DNA of 64,000 bases from Gymnothorax reevesii (lineage: Eukaryota; Chordata; Actinopteri; Anguilliformes; Muraenidae), in contig CM056583.1 in assembly GCA_029721435.1 (NCBI GenBank), positions 72,911,120 through 72,975,119 on the forward strand. The letters are read 5' to 3'. Below the pieces are notes generated by a model. It was given only the letters and a program-made list of their open reading frames with translations, did not search any database and was not told the DNA's origin. Within the stretch, counting starts at the first letter, position 1. Every line of letters starts with the position of its first letter. Shown here one piece after another: positions 20,656 to 30,578 of this stretch. A program made the translations under genes and the position numbers.

Positions 20656-23640
20656 ATGGATGATTTCTTGGCATCACCAACTGTAGGGGTTTTGAAGTCT
20701 TTTAAAAAGACAGAACTGTTGGAAATATGCAGACATTTGGAGCTGACAGAGGTAAAACCAGCCATGCGAAAAGCAAGACTGGCTAGAGAGATAGTTGTAT
20801 ATTACATTGATGAAAATGTGTTTGCACCAGGAGATCTGGAACAGTTTCCAGTGGAAAATCCAAATATAGAAATGGAACTTAAATTAAAAATGCTAGAGAT
20901 TGAAAGGGAGGAAAGAGAAAAAGAAAGGGAGGAAAAAGAGAAACAAAGAGAATTTGAGAGGGAAGAAAAAGAAAAACAAAGAGAATTTGAGAGAGAGAAA
21001 GAGGAAAGAGCAGAAAGAGAGAGACAGAGACAGAGAGATTTTGAATTAGAGAAATTCGATAGAGAAGAAAGACTCCAAATGGAGCAACTAAAAATTAAAA
21101 TTGAAACTAAAAATAAATTTTGTGCCAGTCAGGAGGTAAAACTGGTGTCTCCATTTTCGGAAAAGGACGTTGACAACTATTTCCAGTGTTTTGAAAAGGT
21201 AGCAAAGAGTTGCCAGTGGCCAAAGGAACACTGGCCTCTGATGTTGCAAACTGTCCTCAAGGGTAAAGCTCAACAAGCCTATTCGGCTTTGTCTGCAGAT
21301 GATTCCTCTGATTATGAGGTTGTCAAAAAGGTTATTTTGAGAGCTTATGAGTTGGTTCCAGAGGCTTACCGACAGAAATTCAGAGGTCTGAAGAAATCTG
21401 AAAATCAGACTTATGTGGAATTTGCTAATGAGAAGCAGGTTTGCTTTGAGCGCTGGTGTACTTCTTTGGAGGTCAAAGATGATTTCAACTCACTAAAAGA
21501 GATGGTGTTAGTTGAAGAATTCAAGAACTGTGTTAAAGATGATATTAAGACCTACCTTAATGAGAAGCAAGCACTGAGTTTGCAATCAGCTGCCAAATTT
21601 GCAGATGAATATGTTCTCACACATAAGTCCAAATTTCAGTCTAGCAGTAACAATAGATGGTCCCAATTTCAGAAAAAGGGTTACGGTGATACCCAAGATT
21701 CTTCACCCAAAGACAAAGACAAATCTGGTGATGGTGCTCAGAAATCCAGTAACAGGTCTGATCAAAGTGTGAAAGCTGACAGTGACAAAAGTGGTCTAGT
21801 TTGCAGTTATTGCAAGAAATCTGGTCATGTTACAACTAACTGTTGGTTCCTAAAAGCTAAGAAAGAAAAAGAAAAGGATACCAAACCAAATGCCTTTGTG
21901 AAAACAAGGTTAGAAACCCCTGTAGTAGAAAACCGATCCGCTAAATTGCCTGCTTCTTGTGGGGCTAAAAAGCCTGATACAGCTGACTTCGTGAGGGAGG
22001 AATTTCTTCCATTTGTGTCAGAGGGATTTGTGGCTCTGAATGAGCATACTACTCCTGTCCCCATATATATCTTAAGGGATACCGAAGCTTCTCAGTCACT
22101 TTTGTTGATGGACTCCTTGGAGTTACGTGATGAGACCGCTTCAGGGGATTTCATACTTGTACAAGGTATTGAAGGGAGGACTGTATCTGTACCCCTGCGC
22201 TCTATATTCTTGAAGTCAGATTTAGTTACAGGACAGGTAAAGGTGGGACTTATGTCAAGTCTACCTATAAAGGGTGTTTCTCTGTTGCTAGGCAATGACC
22301 TGGCTGGGGGCAAAGTAATTCCCCCTGTACATCTTACTTCACAGCCGAGCACTGAAGATGGGTATGAGGACCCATCTCTGTATTCTTCTTGCGCAGTGAC
22401 TCGTGCTATGGCCAAGAAGCCTAAAGAAGATGTTGTGGTGCCGCCAAGCACATTGAATAGTCAGGACTCAGGTGGTTCGCCTCATGACTCTGATTGGCCT
22501 ACTATGGTTTCTCTGTTTGAGGACTTATCAGATACTTTTATCAGTTCTCTATTCAGCCAGCCGGATGGGTCTGGTGATTCTGATGTGTCTGGAGACTTGT
22601 CTCTGTCCAGAAAGCGGTTGATTGAGGAGCAAACTAATGATCCTGAAATTTGTGTACTAAAGAGGAGAGCCCTTCCTGATAGAGAAATAGACGCAGTTCC
22701 AGTTGGGTATTATCTCAAGGATGGTGTGTTGATGCAGAAGTGGCGCCCCCCTGATATCCCTGCCAATGCAGATTGGGCAGTGGTCAGGCAAATTGTTGTT
22801 CCGAAGGTCTACAGGAATGAGATCTTAACAATGGCTCATAGTCTACCTTTAGGAGGTCATTTTGGTGTTAACAAGACTGTTGATAAGATCATGAAACACT
22901 TCTTTTGGCCTGGGCTTCGGAAAGACGTTTCCAACTTTTGCAAAACCTGTCACACTTGTCAGGTAGTTGGAAAACACCAGTTAGACCCACCTGTAGCTCC
23001 ATTGCAGCCTATCCCAGCATTTGGGGAGCCATTCTCTAAGGTCATTGTTGATTGTGTTCGTCCATTACCCAAGACTAGATCTGGAAATCAGTACTTGTTG
23101 ACAATCATGTGTGCGTCTGAAGCCATACCTCTACGTAACATCAAGGCAACTGCAATCTCGAAGGCTTTGATAAAGTTCTTCACGTTGTTTGGCCTTCCCA
23201 GGGAAATTCAGTCAGACCAAGGTAGCAATTTCACTTCTGGTTTGTTTCAGCAGGTTGTGTATGAACTTGGTGCAAAGCAGATTCTTTCTAGTGCCTATCA
23301 TCCAGAAAGTCAGGGTGCCTTAGAGCGGTTTCATTCCACTCTCAAGACAATGATGAGGACTTATTGTTATGACCATGAGAAAGACTGGGATGAAGGGGTT
23401 CATTTGTTGTTGTTTGCAGCTAGAGAAGCAGTGCAGGAGTCTACTGGATTCAGTCCATTTGAGCTAGTGTTTGGTCATGAAGTGAGAGGACCTTTGCTAT
23501 TATTGAGTGAACAATGGCAAGAGAAAGAGCCGCATATTAGTCTGTTAGACTATGATAGCAAGTTCAAAGACAGATTGCATGCAGCTTGTGACCTAGCCAA
23601 AGAGAACTTGAAATCAAGTCAGGGAAAAATGAAAACTTAG
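20656..23640 (+). CDS. Gag-protease-integrase polyprotein, truncated by a stop
   Basis: The first ATG, at 20656, gives MDDFLASPT and 994 residues. Gag: an Arg/Glu-rich coiled coil at about 76-150, then a capsid-like region at about 165-325 related to the family from which vertebrate SCAN domains arose. A CCHC zinc knuckle follows (C383, C386, H391, C396). The protease motif is at 475-479 but reads DTEAS where DTGAS is expected, so it is probably inactive. Integrase: zinc-binding H728, H735, C765, C768; catalytic D799, D854 and E890, with 35 residues between the last two. About four or five residues seem deleted near 820. The TAG at 23638-23640 cuts the protein before the integrase C-terminal module. 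Confidence 0.92.
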   Translation: MDDFLASPTVGVLKSFKKTELLEICRHLELTEVKPAMRKARLAREIVVYYIDENVFAPGDLEQFPVENPNIEMELKLKMLEIEREEREKEREEKEKQREFEREEKEKQREFEREKEERAERERQRQRDFELEKFDREERLQMEQLKIKIETKNKFCASQEVKLVSPFSEKDVDNYFQCFEKVAKSCQWPKEHWPLMLQTVLKGKAQQAYSALSADDSSDYEVVKKVILRAYELVPEAYRQKFRGLKKSENQTYVEFANEKQVCFERWCTSLEVKDDFNSLKEMVLVEEFKNCVKDDIKTYLNEKQALSLQSAAKFADEYVLTHKSKFQSSSNNRWSQFQKKGYGDTQDSSPKDKDKSGDGAQKSSNRSDQSVKADSDKSGLVCSYCKKSGHVTTNCWFLKAKKEKEKDTKPNAFVKTRLETPVVENRSAKLPASCGAKKPDTADFVREEFLPFVSEGFVALNEHTTPVPIYILRDTEASQSLLLMDSLELRDETASGDFILVQGIEGRTVSVPLRSIFLKSDLVTGQVKVGLMSSLPIKGVSLLLGNDLAGGKVIPPVHLTSQPSTEDGYEDPSLYSSCAVTRAMAKKPKEDVVVPPSTLNSQDSGGSPHDSDWPTMVSLFEDLSDTFISSLFSQPDGSGDSDVSGDLSLSRKRLIEEQTNDPEICVLKRRALPDREIDAVPVGYYLKDGVLMQKWRPPDIPANADWAVVRQIVVPKVYRNEILTMAHSLPLGGHFGVNKTVDKIMKHFFWPGLRKDVSNFCKTCHTCQVVGKHQLDPPVAPLQPIPAFGEPFSKVIVDCVRPLPKTRSGNQYLLTIMCASEAIPLRNIKATAISKALIKFFTLFGLPREIQSDQGSNFTSGLFQQVVYELGAKQILSSAYHPESQGALERFHSTLKTMMRTYCYDHEKDWDEGVHLLLFAAREAVQESTGFSPFELVFGHEVRGPLLLLSEQWQEKEPHISLLDYDSKFKDRLHAACDLAKENLKSSQGKMKT

Positions 23641-24141
23641 TATGATCATAAGGCTAGAAGCCGTGAGTTTAAACCAGGAGACAAGGTCCTTGTGTTGTTT
23701 CCCTTGCAGTCCAATCCATTGCAGGCAAGATTTCATGGTCCTTATGAAATTCTGACAAAACTCAATGATCTCAATTACATTGTGAAGACTCCAGATAGGA
23801 GAAAACCAAAACAATTGTGTCACATTAACATGCTGAAGCCTTATCATGACAGAAATGCTAGGGTTGCTGCTGTCACTTCAGATTCTCCTATGGTCAAAAC
23901 ATGTGAAGATGAGGGGGAGTTTCAAGATGATGAACCTAGAATTAAAGCTGAAGTTCTTTCATGTAAATTGTCAAATTCTGAAGTGTTGCAAAATATTGAT
24001 GTAAAACTCCAGCACTTAGAACCCTCACAGAAAGATCAGTTTGAGAGGGTGATCAAGAAATATGAGGATCTTTTTCCTGATGTTCCAAAAAGAGTTTCTA
24101 TAGCCTCTCATGATGTAGATGTTGGTGATGCCAAACAATAA
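23641..24141 (+). pseudogene. Integrase C-terminal GPY module and linker
   Basis: This continues the frame of the upstream open reading frame directly after the TAG. It begins YDHKARSREFKPGDKVLV and holds the FHGPYEIL motif of the GPY/F module that closes Gypsy integrases and assists target choice. A linker and the N-terminal edge of the reverse transcriptase region follow (DQFERVIKKYEDLFPDVP). The frame ends at a TAA at 24139-24141 caused by a one-base deletion a few bases earlier, after which the homology continues in another frame. Confidence 0.88.
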
Positions 24142-24593
24142 AACAGCATCCGTACCGGATGAATCCTGAAAAGAGAAAGATTGCTGAGAAAGAGGTTGAG
24201 CACATGTTAGAACATGATATTATCAGACCTTCCAACTCCGATTGGAGTTCACCCTGTGTGCTAGTTCCAAAACCTGATGGAAGTACTAGATTCTGTACAG
24301 ATTATCGCAAAGTCAATGCTGTAACTAGAACTGATGTGTTTCCAATACCTAGGATTGATGATTGTATTGATAGAGTAGGGCAAGCAAAGTTTCTGACCAA
24401 GATTGATTTATTGAAAGGTTATTGGTGTGTGCCTTTAACTGAGAGGGCCAAGAGCATCCCTGCTTTTGCCACACCATCTGGGTTGTACCAGTATGAAGTC
24501 CTACCCTTTGGCATGAAAAATGCCCCAGCCACGTTCCAAAGGATGATAGTCTACAATCGCCGGATTGTCACACACGGGTGCGTACATCGATGA
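24142..24593 (+). pseudogene. Reverse transcriptase, N-terminal two-thirds
   Basis: This segment would copy the RNA genome into DNA. In a frame different from the upstream part it reads NPEKRKIAEKEVEHMLEHD, then SPCVLVPKPDGSTRFCTDYR (fingers), TKIDLLKGYW with the first catalytic Asp, and LPFGMKNAPATFQRM. Homology in this frame ends near 24548; the rest to the stop at 24593 is out of frame. Upstream lies the integrase rather than the protease, which is the diagnostic Gmr1-like order. Confidence 0.9.
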
Positions 24594-25389
24594 CCTGATC
24601 ACATGGAGTGACTCCTGGGAAGAACATCTAAAAGATGTAGAGATGGTGTTCCAGCGCCTGACCCAGGCTAACCTGACTGTTAACCTGAACAAGAGTGACT
24701 TTGGTTGTGCTACTGTCACCTATCTTGGCTACGTCATAGGCCAGGGTAAGGTGGCACCCATAAATGCTAAAGTCCAAGCCATCATGGACTTTCCAGTTCC
24801 TAACAACAAAAAAGCTTTGCGTCGCTTCCTTGGAATGATCGGGTACTACCGCAAGTTCTGCAAGAACTTTGCTGAGATTGCTCTCTGTCTAACTAACCAA
24901 CTGAAGAAAGGCGTAAAGTTCACTTGGGATGATGCATGCCAGAGAGCCTTCGATTGCCTGAAGTCTCTGCTGTGTCACTTCCCCGTGCTCAAATCTCCTG
25001 ACTTCAACAAACCGTTCTCCATCGCGGTCGATGCTAGCGACCAAGCTTGTGGATCTGTGCTCCTACAGAGAAGTGACTCTGATGACATTGAGCATCCCGT
25101 GGCATACTTCTCCAGGAAGTTCAATCGCCACCAAAGGAACTATTCCACAATTGAGAAGGAACTGTTGGCTCTGGTCCTTTCTTTACAACACTTTGAGGTT
25201 TATGTTTGTACAGGGGAAAAGCCAATGATTGTGTACACTGACCACAATCCGTTAATGTTTTTGAGTAAGATGAAAAACAAGAATCGGAGATTGTTGAATT
25301 GGAGTTTGATTTTACAGGAGTTTGACTTGGAAATTAAGCATGTGAAGGGTACAGACAATGTAATTGCTGATTGCTTATCCCGTGTTTGA
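24551..25389 (+). pseudogene. Reverse transcriptase C-terminus and RNase H
   Basis: After a second frameshift near 24548 the enzyme continues with AYIDDLITWSD, whose YIDD holds the two other catalytic Asps, then YLGYVIGQGKV and the thumb/connection FLGMIGYYRKF. RNase H begins at FSIAVDASDQACG (first Asp), continues TIEKELLALV (Glu) and IVYTDHNPL (Asp), and ends HVKGTDNVIADCLSRV at a TGA at 25387-25389. All catalytic residues visible here are kept. Base use from about 24560 to 25170 looks GC-richer than the rest of the element, which could reflect recombination with a related copy. Confidence 0.9.
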
Positions 25390-25519
25390 ATATGTGTATA
25401 TATATGTATCCTGTGTTTATTTGACTATTGTATGATATGTATGTATAGACAAGTGTTCACTTAACCATTTTATATTGAAAAGAAAAATTTTGCCTTTATG
25501 TGTCAAAATTTTTCCCTTT
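25390..25519 (+). other. Short 3' untranslated region, no env
   Basis: Only about 130 bp of AT-rich sequence separates the RNase H stop from the purine tract, leaving no room for an envelope gene. This is a retrotransposon rather than an endogenous retrovirus. Confidence 0.8.
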
Positions 25520-25530
25520 TGGAATGGAGG
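25520..25530 (+). other. Polypurine tract
   Basis: TGGAATGGAGG ends exactly at the first base of the 3' LTR. It is a short, imperfect plus-strand primer site. Confidence 0.7.
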
Positions 25531-26031
25531 TGTAATGTGAATATAGGCCACTGGATGGCAGTATTTACCTTTTTTTTTATTCAGCTCAGACTGGAGCTAT
25601 GTTTAGACATGTCCTGGACATGTCTGGGGCAAGTCCCCGAAAAGTAAAAAAAAGAGGTCTAAATGTGGGTGGGGTCTGCAAAAGAGTATATAAGGAGAAG
25701 AATTGAGACAGTAAAGTAGTAGGAGAAATTTCAAGAAGAAGGATACGTGTGACCAGACCTGTCATTTCTGTTCAAGACCTGTGAAGTTTCTTTTGTGGAT
25801 TTTTGCCTGTGTTTGAGCCTTTTTCCTCACCCAGCACATCACCAGGAAACCCACCAAAGGGACTGTAAATATTTCTGTTTTTTTTTATTCAATCTTGGTC
25901 ATTTAGTTGTAGGTTATTGTTAGTTATTGTCTTTGTTCATTAAATGTGTTTGAGTTTTTAAAACTGTGTCTGTCATCCCTTGCTGTTGCAGTTGTGTTGT
26001 AAATTGTAATAACAAATTAGGGGCCATAACA
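25531..26031 (+). repeat. 3' LTR of the Gmr1-like element
   Basis: Same length and ends as the 5' LTR. The TATA box is at 25687-25694 and ATTAAA at 25939-25944. It is followed by AATGTAAAA, where the interrupted Tc1 resumes. Confidence 0.95.
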
Positions 26032-26147
26032 AATGTAAAAATGGTGAAAACTTGGAACGGTGATGAACTTTCTCAGAAGTGGCAGGCCAACCTAGATTTC
26101 TCCATTAGCTCATCAACAATTCATCTGGAGGTTACTTAGGAACCCGT

Positions 26148-26592
26148 TGTAATGTGGAAAAAAAATAGCCACTAGATGGCAGTATTGAAATTTTTTTTGT
26201 TTAGCCCAGTTTAGAGCTAGGGGTTTTGGGCATGTCCTGGGCATGCCTCAGAGGGGAAAGTCCCAGAGAATTGGAAAAAGTCTGGAAGGTGGAAGGGGGC
26301 TGGAAAAGAGTATATAAGGAGAAATATTGAGAGAGTAAAGTAGTAGGAGAAATTGCAAGGAGAAATAGTGGAAGGATACATTTGACCAGACCTGTCACTC
26401 TTTACAAGACCCGTGAAGGTCGTTTTGGGGATTTTTGCCTGTGTTGGAGCATTTTCCTGTCCCAAGACATCGCAACATGTCCCCATCTCAAGTGCCAAAG
26501 GGACTGAAAATATTGTTTTATTAAATCTGTTTTACAATTTTGTTTGTCATCCCTTGCTGTCTGATAAGTCATAACAAATTGGGGCCATAACA
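26148..26592 (+). repeat. Solo LTR of the Gmr1-like family with 4-bp duplication
   Basis: It runs from TGTAATGTGGAAAAAAAATA to GGGGCCATAACA and is flanked by CCGT on both sides (26144-26147 and 26593-26596). It lies only 116 bp after the complete element and in the same orientation. It is clearly more diverged from that element's LTRs than they are from each other, so it is an independent, older insertion into the same Tc1 fragment. Confidence 0.93.
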
Positions 26593-26830
26593 CCGTCTAG
26601 AAAACTGCATGCCACACTTGCCTAAGTTAAGGTCAGTGTTCACTATTCCCCAGTGAGAAAGAGAATGCACAAAAATGCATCCATGGGAGAGCTGCAACGC
26701 AAAAACTACTGCATGTTTTGCCCAGCAGGAACAAGCTGAATAAGATGTTGCACAATTGTCCCTCTTTGTGCCAGATTGCATTGGCATGACCCACGAGGAG
26801 TGGGGCACTGCAGGGCTGAGTATACAGCAT

Positions 26831-29800
26831 GGTGTTCCATGTGAATATATGATATAATATAATATAATTTTTTTTCCCCTCACTTGGCATGTCTCCTGAA
26901 GTCCAACCCCTCATCCACGTAGTAGGAGGTGGTAACAAGACACCGTTTCCTCGCAGGGTAAACATTCTAACAGTAAAAATGGCTGTTTTTAATGAGAACA
27001 TGGCTACTGGCTGATGGGGCTCTGATGAAAAATAGACAAATTTCATTATATACTCGGAGCCATTAAAAATGCATGGTTGAGGCATGTACTGTATTTGCTG
27101 CAAATTGAAGAATCAGTCGATTTTTATTGCTTTTCCAGTGAGATACGGATAGAAATAAAGAAAAACGTGATATTATAATCCCGATGCGTGTCACCTGGAC
27201 GCACAGAGCACTTCAGTAATAACAAACATTGAGTTGTTTTTGGTGTGTACAGTGATGCTTGACTTGCTCTTTTGGGTGTGCTCAGTAGCTTGCATAAGCA
27301 AAAAACAAAAAAGTTTCAGCATCAAGTAAATGGCGCGAAAATAAAGAAAAAAAAGAGCCACTGGCATGTTTCTGGCAGGTCTCAGCCACAGAGAACTGTC
27401 GCGTCATTTGGACTGTCACCCATCAACAATCAGTCGAGGACAAAGAGAGTAAGCAAACAATTTAGGTGGAGCGCCTTTTCTAAGTGGCCCAGAAAGCTGA
27501 TTGGTCAGGTTGGGCAGGGCATCCAATCAGCAGCAAGGTGGAATCAGTTTTGCAGCACCTGAAGTGAGCTAGAGAGAAAGGGAAGAGGTAGACCAGAAAA
27601 AAAGGCCCTGCACTGGCCAGGCACGTAACAAATACACACAACAATTTCCATAAACACATTCAGCCCTTCAAGCTTGTGCCGTATTTTCTTTACCAGAACT
27701 ATATTCATTTGTGCCACAAAATACAATTAATAAAGAGAACCTTTACTACATCCAGTTACGCAAGCTATGTGAAATGCTATTGTATTTAAACAATTTTCTC
27801 TCATTGTATCCGAATTCAATGTCAATGGCATCACCGGAAAAATGGGTTTCATTCTCTTTCTGTTTATCTATTTATCATTATCTGTGTATTCTTATGCCAA
27901 AATTATGAGGGAATTCGGGAAGCTAGTCATAAAAACAATCTACGTGTACACACTGCAAAAAAAAAAAAAAAAAGATGAAAGAAAAAAGTGAATTATCATT
28001 AATTTTGAATAATAGAGGTCTTATTCACAATTCTGTTATCTAAAAACACAAATATTGGCATTTATGAAACATTGCTCATCTAATCAAATGGAATGTATTT
28101 TTAAAGTGAAGTCAAATGTCAAAGTGATGTTATTTTTCATTTTTCAGGGAATAATGGCATTTGTCAAAGAAAAGTGTCCTTTTTATTTTGCTGTGATTTT
28201 ATGGTTCCAAGTCTTATTATTTTTCCCCACTCACAGCAATACAATAGTAACCTGTGATGAAAAGCAAAAATAAATAAATGAATAAATAAGTCCCAGTGGT
28301 GTAGTCGGCAACTGTGTGCACTGAAATATTGCATATGTGCTGGTTTACTTCACTCTCCCTCTGTTGCTATGACAACTTCAGTGCTGTCTGTTTATTACAG
28401 GGATTCCCTGTTAATTGATCTGCTAATGCATTGCCTCATAGTTATGGTTAAGAAGGCTTTTGTTTCCAGGTCAAATTCTGGCTTCAGGAATTTACATAAT
28501 TGCGTTGCATTTTCTGAAACCAACTATTATTAGTAATTTTCTTTTCTGGTAATGACTGAAGTATAAATACTGATTTATTAACTGTAAATATTTGTATGCT
28601 AGAAAATTAGGTTTTGTTGTGACTTTGGCTGGGATTTATGTTTAGCCTTCACAAAGGGGAAAATTACTGTGATCTGCTGGAGCAGTGAAAAGAAACTATT
28701 GAATAAAATTGATGAAATTCTTGATGCTCAGTGAAAAATGTTTGCAGTAGCCTTAGCAGCCAAATGCATGGTATGTTCTCTAAGTTTTTTGCACCTTTGA
28801 TTCTCTTTTTTGAATTTCTTCTTTGATTTTTTTCCCCCGACATCAGTGTTGCTGAAGATAAAATTGCAAATTTTAGATACCTAATATTATTTTAAAAATT
28901 TTACAAATAATGTTTGCATTTTATTAATGATAGCTGTTACCAATTACATAGCCTTGACAGAGCCCTGATCTCAACATCATGAGTGTCCAGGATGACAAGT
29001 GAGATACTTAATCTGCAGATGGATTGTGGCAAGTTCTCCAATATGCTTAGAACAAGCAAAAAGTCAATCCTCTTCAAAAACTATGGAACCACAACACAGT
29101 GTGCTTAATTCTTAGGTAAAGGACAGTGACTTCAAATATCGACCTGGATAAGGTTTTTACTATTCATGCCTCTTGATGATACATTTCTTAGTATTAAGAA
29201 ACCTCTCACATCATGATTTTTGGAAGCGTCTTCTCCTTGCTGTTTTAGTTTTAAATGAGCCAAACTTGCACAGTAGTAAGTAGTTTGATAAAACTTAACA
29301 AAATTTCAATTGTGAGTAACCAACATCAGGTGCATTCGGCAAAGGGGGTGCCTGAAGATGACCACTTTGGAATAGGGTGAGAGGTAAAGGACAACTGTGG
29401 GTCACTGGAATGAACTATGGACAAATATATTAAATAATACATAAAAAATGCCAAGATTTTGAGCTGTGCTTTGTGGCCACTTTTAGCTTAGCATGCACAA
29501 GTTTAGTTACTGCAGAGGGAAAAACAATAAATTTTACAGAACCACCCATTGACCTCTTAATAGTATATTAAGGCACATGAATAGTAGTCTGCCATATTCC
29601 ATGGTCAAAAAGGGAGCAAAAAAAAGATTTCTTCCGTCTCTAGTGCATTTGCTTTCTGAAATGTTATGGTTTGATATTTTTCAGCTTGTGCAATATTTTT
29701 GGCTGCTTCTATAGCATTGGTGCCTTTTCCCAGTCCCTGAGGCGGCAGTCACTAGATTGACATTAGCTTATGCCACTGGATTTGTTCCTAGACCAAAGAT

Positions 29801-30202
29801 GAGTGCAGGTGACTTTCTTGGAGGCACAAGTTACACCATCAGGCTAAGCCTTTAAAAATATAATTAGTGGACTTAATCTTTTCTCTCTTTCTGCACTCTC
29901 TTTTCTTCCCTCCTTTAGTATCTTTGACCTTGTTGCTTCTTGAAGCAAATGCCAAAGGCATTAGCATTATCCTGTCTTTTAAAGGAAACACAGTGGAATA
30001 ATGCTGTTGGGAAAGTATTTTTTCGGTGCTAGCTGCTTTTCCGGAAGAGCTCACCTCCTTGAGTAGCTGTAAGTCAAGTAGATTGTTGCCTGGGTGTGTA
30101 TAACATGCAGTTGTTACCCCTAAAAGGAAAAAAAAAAAAGAATAACAGTTGGTTTTACTCATCTACTTTGCATGAACACTATTTCTAATTATGTGTTCGA
30201 CA
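26831..30202. other. No recognised gene
   Basis: Mostly AT-rich sequence with an A-run at 27957-27973. The patch at 27380-27560 is less AT-rich and contains CCAAT-type motifs in both orientations (TGATTGGTC and ATCCAATCAG), so it could be regulatory. No transposon ends or exon-like frames were recognised. Confidence 0.35.
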
Positions 30203-30210
30203 ACTTACGT

Positions 30211-30570
30211 GGTAACACTTTACAATAAGAGTACAACAATTAACATTAGTTACTGCTGTAATAAGCATTTCCTAACAGCTAATTAACATTTAACTAATGC
30301 TTCTGGCAATCTTTTACTAATGATGTTCACATCAACTAAGGTGTTAATTTATACATTATGGTTTAACAGTTTGAAGTGTTCATAAGGGATACTTCAGGGA
30401 TGTTTTCAACTACACAATAAAGGAAACACAGAAAATTAATAAATGGTCGATTATGGTCGCATAATGCTTATTCAGCTATCTAACGCATTAGTTACCTGCT
30501 AATTAACTGATAATTCATGAACTAACGTTAATAAATGTTAATTGTTGTACCCTTATTGTAAAGTGTTACC
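30211..30570. mobile_element. hAT-type MITE with long TIRs
   Basis: The left end GGTAACACTTTACAATAAG and right end TTATTGTAAAGTGTTACC are inverted copies extending about 40 bp inward. The flanks are ACTTACGT (30203-30210) and ACTTATGT (30571-30578), an 8-bp target duplication with one C/T difference at a CpG. 8-bp duplications mark hAT elements. At 360 bp it has no coding capacity. This family is widespread in fish. Confidence 0.88.
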
Positions 30571-30578
30571 ACTTATGT

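Larger units (their letters stand above)
20043..26031 (+). mobile_element. Gmr1-like Ty3/Gypsy LTR retrotransposon
   Basis: A 5989-bp element with two 501-bp LTRs, a tRNA-Pro-type primer binding site 3 bp after the 5' LTR, and a purine tract before the 3' LTR. Coding order is gag, protease, integrase, reverse transcriptase, RNase H. Integrase before reverse transcriptase marks the Gmr1-like clade, described from deuterostomes and named after an Atlantic cod element; other Gypsy elements have integrase last. No envelope gene follows RNase H. The 4 bp on each side are TATG and AATG, so a target duplication is not clean. It is inserted in a Tc1 fragment. The coding region has one stop and two frameshifts, so this copy is not autonomous. 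Confidence 0.93.
19651..26830 (+). mobile_element. Third Tc1 family fragment, split by two LTR insertions
   Basis: The left piece (19651-20042) opens with the end CAGCACTGTTAAAAAGTATT. The sequence continues after the Gmr1-like element at 26032-26147 (GTAAAAATGGTGAAAACTTGG, a helix-turn-helix region) and again after a solo LTR at 26593-26830 (CACTTGCCTAAGTTAAGGTC and a decayed stretch beyond). The order agrees with the 5' 0.9 kb of a common fish Tc1 transposase on the plus strand. About 150 bp expected between the first two pieces is missing. The 3' half is absent. Confidence 0.75.

Noticed and set aside
22092..22451. 119-codon minus-strand frame
   Set aside because: Antisense to the protease region of the Gmr1-like polyprotein.
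20043..26031. Endogenous gammaretrovirus, suggested by the tRNA-Pro primer site and 4-bp duplications of the family
   Set aside because: Integrase precedes reverse transcriptase, gag is Gmr1/SCAN-like with one CCHC knuckle, and there is no room for an envelope gene before the 3' LTR.
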